NCBI GenBank assembly: GCA_003999685.1
Contig: CP021232.1
Location: 496,001 to 560,000 of the forward strand
Direction: 5' to 3'
Length of the DNA stretch: 64,000 bases
Source: Taiwanofungus camphoratus
Lineage: Eukaryota; Basidiomycota; Agaricomycetes; Polyporales; Taiwanofungaceae
The number at the start of each line of letters is the position of its first letter. Position 1 is the stretch's first letter. The notes beneath the pieces were generated by a model, which was not told where the DNA came from, searched no databases, and worked only from the letters and a program-made list of their open reading frames with translations. This document shows, piece by piece, positions 46,733-57,936 of this stretch. The position numbers and the translations under genes were made by a program.

Positions 46733-48013
46733 TCAAGTCATGGTCAACATGTACGCATAATCGGCAAGCATGCCTCCGCAGATGAGGTAACCAAGATCAC
46801 AATTAGACTGCATACACATTAGTAAGGTAAAGATAAAGTCTTCATTGAAATATTTCAGACTTACCTTCCATATCTTTTGACAGCAAGGGCCATTGTTGAG
46901 ATCGAGTGTGGCGAACTGCCAAATGAAGTGTAGAACGGTACCTCCAACGACAATAACAAAATACACTGGTCCCTGACCATTGAGCATTCCGACATAGGCA
47001 AGACTGAGTACGAAAACCGAGGCAAAGCATGCACAGATGGGGCGAACGTAATCTCCAAAAAGGAGTGCGCAGGAACGAACACCGGCTTGCAGGTCGTCTG
47101 TTCTGTCTTGGCATGCATAGATCGTATCATAATGAATGGTCCAACTAGAGCCATGTTTGAACATCATCACGTTACCAGCGACCAGAGCTCGGCAACAACA
47201 TACCAGGTGCTCCCAAGAACAAGGACGGTGACTAAATGCCAATTCATAGACTCGTTGTTCACCGCCCACGCAATAGGCAGACCCCAAGCAATATCCACCC
47301 CTATGGTCCCAGTGAGACTGTGCACCACCTAGTACTATAACAGAACACTGACCGAGATATGCCTGTGGCCAGTTCGAGAACCGCTTCGCCAGCGGATAAA
47401 TTGCTTCGAAGGTGAACAGACCGAGGAGCCCGATCTTGACCCTGGGACAGATGTCAGAATTTGCCAAGCAGGAAGAGAAAGACCGTCATACGCTGCATCA
47501 CCGCAAAAAGAGAGAATCAAGATGTATATGAAGCCATTGATTAGCGTGAATAGTATCGCATTTGGTACAGAGACTTTTCCGGATGCTATGGGTCGATTCT
47601 TGGTGCGTTCTGTCAGAACAACTTGTTAACAACTTGAATGACACGACGGGAGAGCGGTCATTACCAACTTGACGATCGAAATCGCGATCACAGATGTCGT
47701 TCCAGACACACGCAGCAACATGTCGGAAAGTAGAAGCGACGAGGTATATTACTGCTTGAATGGCTATCTGCTTTGGCTGGAGACGATGTGTATAAGCGCT
47801 CAAGATTGTGCCCCACACTGAGACGGAAACCATTGTCAGCTCGGGATCTAGGCGTATCACGTTCCACTCACTGTTTGACCAGAAGAACAAGATCGTTCCG
47901 GCAGGCCATACATTCATTCTTCCCAATCTAAAATACAACCAGAAGGTACTTTCAACCATGATGCTCGAGTCTTTGGCGGACTCCTTCTCTTTAGAAGTAG
48001 TGATGCTAGTCAT
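46733..48013 (-). CDS. UbiA-superfamily aromatic prenyltransferase
   Basis: Integral-membrane prenyltransferase of the COQ2/UbiA type. The ATG at 48013 opens MTSITTSKEKESAKDSS; the first core segment is LYFRLGRMNVWPAGTILFFW. The first Asp-rich motif NDICDRDFDRQV splices to RTKNRPIASGKVSVPNAIL. Then follow NGFIYILILSFCGDAAY, KIGLLGLFTFEAIYPLAKRF and AWGLPIAWAVNN-like segments. The second Asp motif YACQDRTDDLQAGVRSCALLFG matches the DxxxD of the family. Further membrane helices follow (SVFVLSLAYVGMLNGQG), and the protein ends GGMLADYAYMLTMT with the stop at 46735-46733. About 300 residues, six or more introns, and all catalytic aspartates present. It could be the ubiquinone enzyme Coq2 or a paralogue making a prenylated aromatic with the neighbouring P450. 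No clear mitochondrial presequence is visible, which mildly favours the paralogue. Confidence 0.9.
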
Positions 48014-50056
48014 TAGGAGCGCGAGAATTAGAGAAGCAAAGGATCTTGAACCCCGTTATAAGTCCGAGACACGGTGAACAAGAATTTATCATTTACCACG
48101 ACATAATTTCCGTACAGATAAGGACGGCCTTTTCCTCCGGATTACAAACTCATAGCATAACTTCACCGCTGGAGCAACTCGCAGCTCCACGCTCTCATCC
48201 TGCACTATCACACTTTAGTGCTAGTCTCAAGGTCAATTTTTAGAAGAACTTTCCTCAGCAACAGAAATTGCCGCTGTAGCTTTGCAGCTGATCCGAGAAA
48301 GCGGAGAGCATGGTAAGGGCGGCAGGAGTATACATGACACAAGGAAGGCTCGTCAACACGCACACCTGACACACTGCAATCACGAAATGAGACATAAATC
48401 TTGCAGAGTTGTAAGCAAGGTAGGAAAGCTTTCTTTGGATAAGCCGGACTAGCCGGACCCTTCCTCACCTATCACAAAGTCCTGATCGCATCCAGTATCC
48501 ATTTCTCCGTAAATCACGGAGAATTCGGTGGAGAGTTCGGTGGAGACTATGTCGCAATAAGGCAAATTCTGGTTCTGCACTTGACAGAACATGTTCAAAT
48601 CGAGCTCCATAGATAGGGTATATCTTTCAGGATTTGGCTGCATCCCCGCACCGCATATGCCCATCTGGTGGCGGATCAAGGGCATAGACTAAAAGGTGTT
48701 CGATTATCGGAGTTGTGACGGTGCCATCAACATAGGATTAGGCTGCTCAGTGCTGGAAGTATTGTGACAGTTGTGCCCAATGTTTGGAAACTTCGGCTGC
48801 TTGCACCACACCCAAACGATTGTCTTGCAATAAGTCCACCGGCAGATAGTCCCTGTGAATCATCCCCATCAGCCGTCAGGCATTATGGGCCCACCGACCT
48901 GACTGAACACCCAAGTCTACAACTTGCGTTTTGCAAGAATCTCGATATGACAACAACTTACCAACAGAAACCACAGCTCCGGCCATAATCCGATGGTGGC
49001 AAGATTCCTCTCACAGAGTTTCAGCGCTGTGAGGCTGTGCGCTGAAAATAAGGACATTGATATCTCTCACACCTCTTTTTCGAGACAGAACCTTCCCTAG
49101 CGGTACCTAAATGTGAGTCACCAGGAAAATGACGGACGAGATCATCACTGAGCAGGGTGCGGCCCCGGAGATCAAACTCAACAACTCACTCAGGAACCAT
49201 AGCCAGCCCCGCGTAATTGGGAGACAGATGACAACAAACGATCATAACTATGGATGGATGGGATCAATTTGCGTGCTTCAGGCGCTCAAGCGCCTATGGT
49301 GTACGAGCTTTTGTACATCTGAACAATGTGCTCAGTGTTTTGACGGTTAGAACTAGCGGCCGGGGGATCTATCCCTTGCTGAGATAATGTGTCAGTAAGT
49401 ATATCTAATGGGAGCGAAGGTTGATGATCTCATCGGCAACGAATTTCTCCCTCTCTACATTGATCCATACTTACACTCATGCAAAACTTATTGAACCTCG
49501 AATAGGAATTATCACTGGAGAGTATGCAATCTAGAAATCATCCTGGGTTTATCTGCCCTGATCACGGTGCTGGTGCAACATTTGCGGATGAAGTATGCAT
49601 GAGTTGTCACGGTAAAATATAGATTGATCTGTGTGATGGTATTGAAGCATGTTCTTGAGAGCGAGCACTTACCAAATGGTCCCCGTAAGCGCGGCAGAGC
49701 CCCAGTACATGGTTCTCACATTGACCCTAATTTAGACCCCTCAAATTCCTCCAGACGCTAATTAGCGCCAATCAGCCTAGGTTAATTAACCCAGCGTCAA
49801 TAAGCCCGGCCTAATTCACCGTGCAGTGATAAGCAGATACATCAGACGGCCAGTGACGGTTTCCTGATGGACGCAGCCACCTTCCGATACGTGAACATTT
49901 GAATTTCTATCGAGTTCGTCTGATGTGGGGTCCAAGGGTCAGTTTCAGGTGCTAAGTGAAGCTGTCATCATGACGGTTCACCGACACGAAGCTCCGGGGT
50001 CGACAAAACTAGCTGGCCACTCACGAATCCAAATCGACATCTGTCCCTAAGCCAGG
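48014..50056. other. Gene-poor stretch, no firm gene
   Basis: The left part holds the prenyltransferase promoter. A minus-strand frame at 48449-48685 (MPLIRHQMGICGAGM, then CQVQNQNLPYCDIV) is open but unrecognised and lacks supporting exons. Near 49.74-49.82 kb there is a run of taa/tta-rich inverted words (gctaattagcgccaatcagc, ggttaattaacc). It ends at the original upstream flank of the broken pirin gene. Confidence 0.4.
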
Positions 50057-50066
50057 TCATGAAAGT

Positions 50067-50729
50067 AGTGTTGCGACGAGTCGGGTTCGAGTCGAGTTGA
50101 GTCACAAATCCGAATTTCTTCGAGGCGAGTTGTGAGTTGATGATGATGAAATCAGCATTTATATCACGTCCGAGAAATGAATTTTAGTCTGACTGTGAAT
50201 TTCAGAGGCCGATGTATACCTGTGCTATGGGAATGAGACTGCGTGTGAGCTGGGGTGTGATCAGCGCATCAAACAGACCTTCGTTTACTCCTTAGAAAGT
50301 AACAATTATACTAACATCCACGTTTACCAATTGATTACTGTCGTGAGCTATGGCCTGCTTGTAGCTATGGTGTCCAGAGGTCACCTGACCCAAGGTTCGA
50401 CTTGAAGCTCGACTTCAACTTCTTCACACCAACGATCTTTGAAGCGGCGCACAAGCACGCAATGATCCCCGGGACGTGTATACCGCAACAACTTACCAGT
50501 AAGCTAGTACTAAGACGCGGTATTTCCCGGTAAGTACATACAAATAGGCATTAAAATGCGCCACTGATTAATCCTGCGAGTTGACTCCAAGCACCGGAGG
50601 GCACCTTCGACATCTTATGTAAGAGGCAGCTGGGCCAATTACTGTGTGAGATCATGCTTATATTATCAGAAACACCAACTCGTTGAGTTGTCGAGCAAGT
50701 TACTCGACTCGACTCGACCGCGACACTCA
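50067..50729. mobile_element. TIR element with 10-bp flanking duplication, hAT-like size
   Basis: The 10 bases tcatgaaagt occur at 50057-50066 and again at 50730-50739, directly flanking a 663-bp insert. The insert ends are imperfect inverted repeats: left agtgttgcgacgagtcgggt, right end as reverse complement tgagtgtcgcggtcgagtcg, both rich in gagtcgagt. No transposase frame. An 8-10 bp duplication with short degenerate TIRs suggests a non-autonomous hAT-like element. The duplicated target includes the start codon of the pirin gene. Confidence 0.75.
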
Positions 50730-50731
50730 TC

Positions 50732-52300
50732 ATGAAAGTCATTCCAAGACTCAATCAAGAATGCACCAATGCCGACCATCGCTGGCTTCAAGACCTTTCA
50801 CACCTTTGCCATGTATGTCTACATCTCCCTCTCGATATATAAGTTTACCTATACACGCTTGTTCTTGAGCAGTACCGATGACCCTCAGCACAAGCAGTTC
50901 GGCTGCCTTTGCATCCTCAATGAAGATCGTGTAGAGCCGAACAATGGGTTCGACATGCATGCTCATCGTGATTTCGAGATCTTCACTTATGTCGTATCTG
51001 GACTGAGCAGTGAGTCTTGACCTAGTATCGGTTCTTCATAATGTGGGAAACACGTACGAGAAGACATGTCATAAGGACGACATTTCAATGACCTCGTTGG
51101 TGATAAAATAGCTGCCTGATGCCTCAAGCAGATGACGCACGTTCTCCCTGGTTTCAATCGTTTTGAAGCTGTGTTTACCTCCGTTCTAAAATGCCTCGCT
51201 TAATAGTCGCGATTCGATGGGTAACATTGCGATTCTTAAGCGTGGCGACTTGCAGATGACATCAGCTGGCACCGGAATTCGCCACAGCGGGAAATAGAGT
51301 GTATTTGCAGAGACCTAGGTCTCACTTTGAGCGAAATTAGCGAGCTCCACCTTGCCCCAAGTGGAGCAAACCTTTGAAGTCTGGATACCGGCTGTCAGAC
51401 CTCTGATACTTATCACGTGACAGGAGTCGCGAGTCGCGCAAATCGCGTCGCGTTGCGGTACCATTATATATGACTGCTCGTTGTGATACTGTGTGATTGA
51501 CTTGAAATGTTTTGCACTATTTCTCATTCTGTTCTCTCTCCCACCCCCTCCAGCTCTCACAAGCCTATCTACTATCATTTCTGCACGTGCTATTTGCTCC
51601 AGCACAATGCGATGCGACTTGTGCGAGATGTGCGACTCGCAACTCGCAACTCATGTGAAGCATGATGAGTATCAGAGGGCTCACTTCATCTGACGGTCGG
51701 CCGGTATCCAGATTTCAAAGGTTTGCTCCACTTGGGGCAAGGTGGAGCTCGCTAATTTCGCTCAAAGTGAGACCTAGGTCTCTGCAAATACACTCTAATG
51801 TTATGGCTCTGAGCAGCTGCATCTCCTCCAGATCTGGAGCACACCCTCCATGCACTCTCTTCCGCCCACATACTATACTCTGTGTGTCTCCCTACACAGT
51901 AGTCTGCTTCGTACACATGCGACGAACGCCAGACATTTCGTGGATGAAGAGAAGGTAAGGGGCAACCTCGGAAATGCGCGACGGCCTCGGTCCCGCGCCT
52001 TTCCGCTCTTCCCTAACCTTACATGCTACGCTGCTCTCGCCAGCGATTGTGTTGTCCCACACATTCCCAGTGATAAGAACTGCCGGCGCAGCCAGGAAGG
52101 TTAACATTCACGTGGTGCAGACCTCTGATTACAATCCGCAAGCATCGAGTGGCGCAAAGGTGAAAATATCGGAAGGGGATACGGCGCTTGAACTAGGAGA
52201 GGGTGACGGTGCGTACATCATGGGAGAGGCCAACGATGGCATTAAGGTGGAGAATGTCAGCGATAGGCCGGCAGAAGTCTTGTTGTTTGACGTGGAGTAA
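50732..52300 (+). pseudogene. Pirin-like gene broken by two transposons
   Basis: Remains of a fungal pirin (bicupin, iron-binding nuclear/cytosolic protein or quercetinase-like). Pieces in order: MKVIPRLNQECTNADHRWL, then a one-base shift to KTFHTFA, then after an intron DDPQHKQFGCLCILNEDRVE, GFDMHAHRDFEIFTYVVSG with the metal-ligand HxHxxxE, and GNIAILKRGDLQMTSAGTGI. The transposon at 51295-51797 follows RHSGK. Beyond it are CYGSEQLHLLQIWSTPSMHS, RHFVDEEK, GPAPFRSSLTLHATLLS and AGAARKVNIHVVQTSDYN, ending VENVSDRPAEVLLFDVE with TAA at 52298-52300. If the element and one TA are ignored the frame continues, but with a stop codon at the junction. A second element sits immediately after the ancestral start codon. 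Highly recognisable sequence means the loss is fairly recent. Confidence 0.9.
51295..51797. mobile_element. Non-autonomous TIR transposon, family B copy 2, inside pirin
   Basis: A 503-bp near-identical copy of 46013-46524 with the same tagagtgtatttgcagagac termini and TA flanks. It differs by a few substitutions and a small deletion beside the left arm (after ggataccggc). It lies inside a coding exon of the pirin gene, between RHSGK and CYGSEQ. Confidence 0.9.
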
Positions 52301-52943
52301 ATCGTGAAAGCGCGAGTAGGAATACGACCATGACCTTCTTTCACGCTCTCCGTACTAGATCATTGGATGAGACGAAGGCTGTGCACATAGACCCTGTCCA
52401 CGAGGATTTCCGGCTTTCTGAAAAAGGTAAGATGACACGCAAGCTTCAATCATCGCCTACATTTGAACAAGGTCTACGAGGAAATGCACCCCCTGGCAGT
52501 ATCAACATCTTTCAAAAGGCCAGACTCACGCTTGCAGCTGCCTCCAGCGAAACAAGCGAGAGTACTGCTCGAGATCCGAGTCAATCCACCTGATCATCAC
52601 AAGCTAATTAGCTTGCCATAATCAGCTTGGTATATTGTGATAATTAGGTGGATCAATCCACAAACCTGGAATATGATCCGAATGAGGACAAGGGGCCTGA
52701 GATGATTACATATACACATCTTAATTTGCAAATGCGGCAATGCGACGGATTCTGTCGAAGGGACGTGCCACCTCCGATGAGCTCGGAACAAATCTTGACA
52801 TATATTCCGGCACCTAATAAACATCATGCTAATTAGCTTATCAAGCACGCTCCCATGCACCAAGCTAGTTGACTCAGAAAGCCATGAGGACCACATAGTT
52901 GCTTTTGGGATAGTTTGCAGGCATATGTTTGTGGTGTGGATGA
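52301..52943. other. Gap with a short hairpin, no gene
   Basis: A plus-strand frame at 52330-52590 is open but unrecognised. At about 52580-52658, tcaatccacctgatcatcac and its near reverse complement gtgataattaggtggatcaa form a stem of roughly 22 bp around a loop containing agctaattagct, a tiny foldback repeat. The word gctaattagctta recurs at 52829. Confidence 0.45.
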
Positions 52944-53079
52944 GGCACCCTGACTCAGTCGGCAGTTGCTTCTGATTGGTCAAAAGCTCATCTTTTTTGA
53001 TGGTTTTTGCGAATACCAAAACTTTTATTGGTCGAGACCCTAAGTGCCGACTGAGGGAGTGCGCCGACTCTACCAGTAG
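52944..53079. mobile_element. Small TIR element (MITE), family A copy 2
   Basis: Matches 28096-28261 over about 136 bp: ggcaccctgactcagtcggc on the left, accaaaacttttattggtcg in the core, tgccgactgagggagtgcgc and ctaccagtag on the right. The outermost left arm seen in copy 1 is missing or diverged. Confidence 0.75.
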
Positions 53080-53716
53080 TATGTACATGGACTCGTATCA
53101 CCACCTGATCGTGTCTTCAGCCATGTCCACCTGATGTATTTGTTTCAGTAGCAGCTCAGAAATCTGCAGCACACTAAGCGCTGGTCTAGCATCAACTTTG
53201 AAGTGTGCTCATACGGTTGATTTCGACAAAGTTGTCGGTGAAAGATATGCAATTGTTGTTCCAGTCGCATCGTCGCTTGGTCCAATATGATTATATGTTA
53301 ATTGGTACATATGCATACATGCGAGAGACGGGAGAAATGCTATTGTAGCGCAACTCTGTGTTCTCGTGTGCATGCATAATGGCCTCGGCACTGACAACCT
53401 AGTGAATCTAGTCATGGAAACAAAAGCTGGTAATATCGAGAGACAAATAGATAAAACACAAATGTCTCCATCTCGGGACAAACCAACTTGAGCACGGTTG
53501 AACTTGAAACCTCACACACAATTGCAAAAAAAAATAATATCTTCATCCATCAAAGCAACCACCCTCAGGCCTAAGCACTAACTGCTCATCCAGCGCTAGA
53601 TTGCGGTGGAGTCGTCGCTTGGACCTCCAACTTCGCTTGGACCATCAGTGCTTGAGTATATATGTTGCGCCCATTCACTGACTGACCCCCCATCCTCGCC
53701 CGGATACGAGCCCATT
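53080..53716. other. Intergenic before the palindrome array
   Basis: No gene supported. The word cgtcgcttgg recurs at 53268 and 53613, and tcgcttggacc occurs twice within 20 bases at about 53615 and 53634, close to the palindrome series. Confidence 0.35.
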
Positions 53717-53763
53717 CCTGCGAGAGGACTTCTTGAACCAACCTCAAGAAGTCCGACCACAGG
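53717..53763. repeat. 47-bp imperfect palindrome, unit 1
   Basis: Reads cctgcgagaggacttcttga ... tcaagaagtccgaccacagg. The inner arms ggacttcttga/tcaagaagtcc are perfect reverse complements and the outer arms cctg/cagg match too. Shares the 47-bp length and layout with units 2 and 3. Confidence 0.8.
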
Positions 53764-53932
53764 TGAGAGCTTGCGAGTCAAGTACTCTGCTCTCTCCGTC
53801 TCGTCCCGTCCTCAGAAGAGTGGACCGAAACAAGTAATTACAGTGAGCCATGGGATCGTTTCGTCCTTTTCACGGCTTCCGTCATAGGAGCGGAAGTGAG
53901 GACATTTGACTGCTTAGGTTCGTGCGCCTTTT

Positions 53933-53979
53933 CCCGCGAGAGGACTTCTTGGAACGATTCCAAAAAGTCCGATCGCAGG
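53933..53979. repeat. 47-bp imperfect palindrome, unit 2
   Basis: Reads cccgcgagaggacttcttgg ... ccaaaaagtccgatcgcagg. Inner arms ggacttcttggaa/ttccaaaaagtcc pair with one mismatch. It differs from unit 1 on both sides of the centre in a way that keeps pairing. Confidence 0.8.
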
Positions 53980-54094
53980 TGAAGACATGCTAATCTAATG
54001 TCTTGTCCTCCTTATGCGCTTCGACAGCTTCTTGGTGTTGTTCAAGCCATGTTACGATGAGGAAGAGGTTACCGGGCCCACCCGCCCACTCATT

Positions 54095-54141
54095 CCTGCG
54101 AGAGGACTTCTTGGAAAGATTCCAAAAAGTCTGATCGCAGG
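54095..54141. repeat. 47-bp imperfect palindrome, unit 3
   Basis: Reads cctgcgagaggacttcttgg ... ccaaaaagtctgatcgcagg, nearly identical to unit 2. Each of the three units ends in cag followed by a gtga/gtgtgag donor-like sequence, so an exon reading (PARGLLG.IPKS.IAG) is also possible. Confidence 0.8.
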
Positions 54142-55257
54142 TGTGAGCGCACAACCGCTGCACATTTCTTCAGTTATTCAGAACACGCACGAATAGATCT
54201 TGAGACGCGCATGAACTCCAAAGCTGTCTCTTTCATCGCAGGAAGAATGTGTAGAATTGGGACTTTGTCGATATGATTCAGGTGAACTGTCATCTTGGGA
54301 AGCCCATCATTCACCGCATGTCGATACTGTACTGTCAGTCCTGGAATCGCGTAGCAGCAATAAGAATACGGAACTGGTTGTCCAATCAACAAAAGCCGCG
54401 AGCGCAAGAGTAATTGTGTTTTAATAGGTTTGTAAAGAAGAGGCGGAGAATTCGTGCTTTCCTTTCCTGGTAAATGCCCGCGATTATAGATCTGAGATCC
54501 TCTCTTGCCCGAGTACAATTGTCAGTAAGTACATGCCTTCGGAGAGGTTTCCTCAGCCCCGTGTGTACAACATATACCACTAACGGCTTGGTCCAGTCTC
54601 CATTTTGGGCAGAAAGCTCGTATTTTTACTTTCCATGTACGCTTTCATATTCTCTCCGCCTTTGTGGACTCACTACGCTTTTTGATCATTAGGAATGATC
54701 GATGTGCCGCTGAGTATTTCATAGTTCATAAGGTCATAATGCATAAAATGTCCTCATCCTCCTTTCCGTTCCCTGCAATGTAGAGCTTATGGATACATCC
54801 GAAAGTGTGCTTGTCAATTCAAGAAGGCTGGCGTCTGCCTTTCATGCTTAGTCAACAATGCTGTCAACTTTTGACGTTACTGATATGGAGAGCATATTCC
54901 TCCCCCTTTTTGATCCATCTTACATCCGACTTTGTTCGTTCTGGCTTTGCTTTAGGTAGACAGTCGGCGGGAGAATGAGATACTCAAGGGTGACGATTCA
55001 CAGTGGTAAATTGGCTGAATTAGGACGTGAAGTGAACTACACGGATTGATTTGGTTAAAAAATATTTACTGGACTTTATACACATGCCAGTGCACACTGC
55101 AGATACTAACAGAAAACCACAACCTCTGACATCTGATCTCAAAGTCCAAAACATTCCAAAATGACCCCAATGAAGCCGTTTGATCAGCACTCGGGCACAA
55201 ATCATGAGATTAGCTCAAAACTCTACAGCTGGGACCGCAGAAAATAAAGTAGTGGGT
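54142..55257. other. Intergenic, no gene seen
   Basis: Short frames only. It ends at the stop of the RING-finger gene, whose 3' flank on the minus strand occupies the last few hundred bases. Confidence 0.45.
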
Positions 55258-57544
55258 CTACATGTCAGATCGGTTGCTATCATCGTCTTCGTCTGATCCT
55301 TCGTCAAATCCGCCCTCGTCATCATATGGATGCACATACGACGCAGAGCGACGTTGAACGGAACCGTCGTCGCCATACATTTCACTAAATGAGACGATCC
55401 AATCAGTAAAATCGGAATATGATAGCGTGCATCTACTCACCGCTCGCGGGCTGCCACTTCCGCAGCCAAGTCACTGTCATTCATAGTAAAATCAACGGCG
55501 CTGTCAGACGGTATGGAGATTAAGAATGAAGCGTACAGATCGCCACCCATATTTTCGTCTTCGTTTTCCTCATTCAGATTGACTATGTCCTCCTCGCCAT
55601 CCGATGCAATCATCATCGGTCGACGCCCACGCTGTGAGGCATGCCGCACTCGCATAAGTCGCCGTGGTTCACTCTCATCAGTCATGTCATCCGCTGAAGA
55701 AATGACAACGGGAGCGGCATTACTCCTTCTACGACGTGACCTTTGCGTGCCACCCCGCGTTATCATCCTCCGGCTACCCACATGCGTATTCCCGTCGTGA
55801 GCGTCGTCATCGTCTGCATCCGATGTCAGATCTATCATTCGTGATCTGGAACTGCGTCCGCGTCCGAAGGGATGGGGTACACCATGATCGTCCTCATCGT
55901 CGATAAAGCTGCTCTCATACCCTTCGCCATCATCATCACTATTGTCCTCTTCCTCTTCATGCTCATCTGGATGAATTGACACAACACGAGGCTGCGGGGG
56001 CTGCGGACCGTCATCGACTTCCGTATCGCCTCCTGCACTCTCACCGCTCACGCTTTCGACATCCGTATCGCCCCCAAACATACCCCATCCCTGCGGAGGA
56101 ACAAGCGGTGCACCCCACAGGAACCCTCCGAGGTGGCCCCCTGGGCCCATCGCTGCATCCCACTCATCAAACTCCTCTCCATCCCAATACTCATCATCCC
56201 ATCCCTCCCCATCGCCCGAAGGATCGAGATGAGCATGGGGCGCATGAGCGTGTCCGGGGTACACGCGCCCACATGATGAGCAGACGCCATCCCATAACTC
56301 GTGGCCGCAGTCAATGCAACGATAGATGCCACCATCCTCTGCGTCATGTAGTCCAAGAACTTGGTGAAGCATTGCGGGGTGTGGGGGGTCGGGGAAGATC
56401 ATTGGGTGGTGATGTTCGGCGCCCATGCCTCTATTGAGCTTGCGGAAAATCCCATCCCACGGATCTTCACTCGCAGTGTCCGGCGCAGGATCAGGTGCAG
56501 GAGAATCAAGGGAAGGGTGCGCGAGTCCACTTTTCACTAATGTGGACACCATATCCTTCACCGCCCATACTTCAACTGGGCGTTCTTTCACCGTTGCACG
56601 ACAGTGGGGGCATGTCTTCCTTCGAAGCCACGGTGGGGGGACTTCTGCTGGTGGAATATCGGCAGGGGGAGCGCTGAACCACTGAACAAGACATGCATGG
56701 CAAGCTGTATGTCCACAGGGCGCAAGCGCGTAGGGTTTGTGCATGAGGTCAAGGCAAATTTGGCAAGTAAGTGATTGTTGAAAGGCACCCATAAGGGTTG
56801 TGTGGCGTTCCAAAAGCTGGAAGAGGGAACCACAGTCGTATGTAAGTCAAAATGAAGGAAAATGAACAAAGAGTAATACCTGTTCTTTTGTAGTTAGTCG
56901 GGTTGTAAGCTCTGCCAATTCCGGTGCAGGTATAGAAGATACGGGAGGCGATAACGACCGAATCTGCCCTTCGTGTGCAGGGACCGTTTCGCTTCTCTTT
57001 TTCAATATCTCCAAGGTCTAACAGTGTCAACCTTAAAACAGCAGTTTTGGGATGTGAAGATACTCACTGAGGGTTGTGGAGACTTCGCTTCCGGGCTACA
57101 CGTTCCCGCAGTAACGGAGGAAGGACCCTCTGAAGACTGACGAGACAGACTGTGACCAGCATTATGAAGTTGATAAAAGGTTGATGTCTCGGCGGAAGGA
57201 GAACGAACGCCATCCGGGACTACAGAATGCGACGGAGAACCTGAACCAGAGCCAGACGCGACGATTGAGCGTCTTGGCGCCTCTGCATCAGGGAGGTTCG
57301 AAGCATCGGTGACAGACTCAGAAAGCTGGACAACGGACAACTTTCTCTTCTTCTTGCGCCTCTTCTTCCTCTCCCTCTCTTTCACCTCGTGTTTCTTCTC
57401 GCCATCACTAAGCTTGATCCGTTTCGTGTCTCTTGTTCTCTCGCCGTCTTGATCATTTGTATCGTCTAGGTCAGACAATCGTCTTCGAGTGTGGCCAGGC
57501 ATTGTACTCGGTTCGATACCGAGGGCTCGAAGTGAAGTAGACAT
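55258..57544 (-). CDS. RING-finger protein, probable E3 ubiquitin ligase
   Basis: The ATG at 57544 opens MSTSLRALGIEPSTMPGHTR. A lysine-rich nuclear-localisation-like run follows (KERERKKRRKKKRKL), then a Ser/Pro-rich linker. After short exons (PAHEGQIRSLSPP, LTTRLTTKEQLLERH) comes the RING: CQICLDLMHKPYALAPCGHT, CHACLVQWF, then KTCPHCRATVKERPVE, with all eight zinc ligands in C3HC4 order. A second Cys4 module, YRCIDCGHELWDGVCSSCGR, lies about 120 residues later. The C-terminal half is acidic, with Asp/Glu runs, and splices to EMYGDDGSVQRRSASY, ending EDDDSNRSDM at 55260-55258. The RING plus distal Cys4 layout recalls Chfr/Dma-like ligases, but no FHA domain is present, so I leave it unnamed. 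Likely nuclear. Confidence 0.9.
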
Positions 57545-57936
57545 GATAGTGAATGTTAAAGCCGTGATTTTTGCTTTATTCGACTAAAGTGGCTTATAAA
57601 TGATGGTGAAAGCTCTGCGCTTTGCCAGTGCCAAACTTCACTGCCCGAAAGAAGCTCCCGCAGAAAAGGCAAGTAATCGAAAGTATGTTCAATTTGCTGG
57701 TTCCAGTACACCGCAAACCTCAAAAGTCAGGATGGCTAGCAGCTCAATTATATCATCATAATCGTGGGAATTGTTTCCTTGTCCTCCTAAAACGGTATGT
57801 TTTTATCATGCCTTCCTCACCGCGACTTTACCAGTTGCGAGTTTCAACTACTACAACTTCAGCAACGAATCATCAGTGCTTCCCACTTCGTGTCTGTCTT
57901 TTCTGATCTTCATATTACTCCCTGCCGTTTCTCAAA
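57545..57936. promoter_or_regulatory. Divergent promoter of RING gene and transporter
   Basis: 392 bp between the two start codons. A tataaatg-like word occurs at about 57594 and pyrimidine-rich leader sequence precedes the transporter ATG. No gene seen. Confidence 0.5.

Noticed and set aside
53717-54141. CRISPR-like array
   Set aside because: Three 47-bp units with spacers of 169 and 115 bp in a eukaryote; spacing is irregular and the units are palindromic. Not CRISPR.
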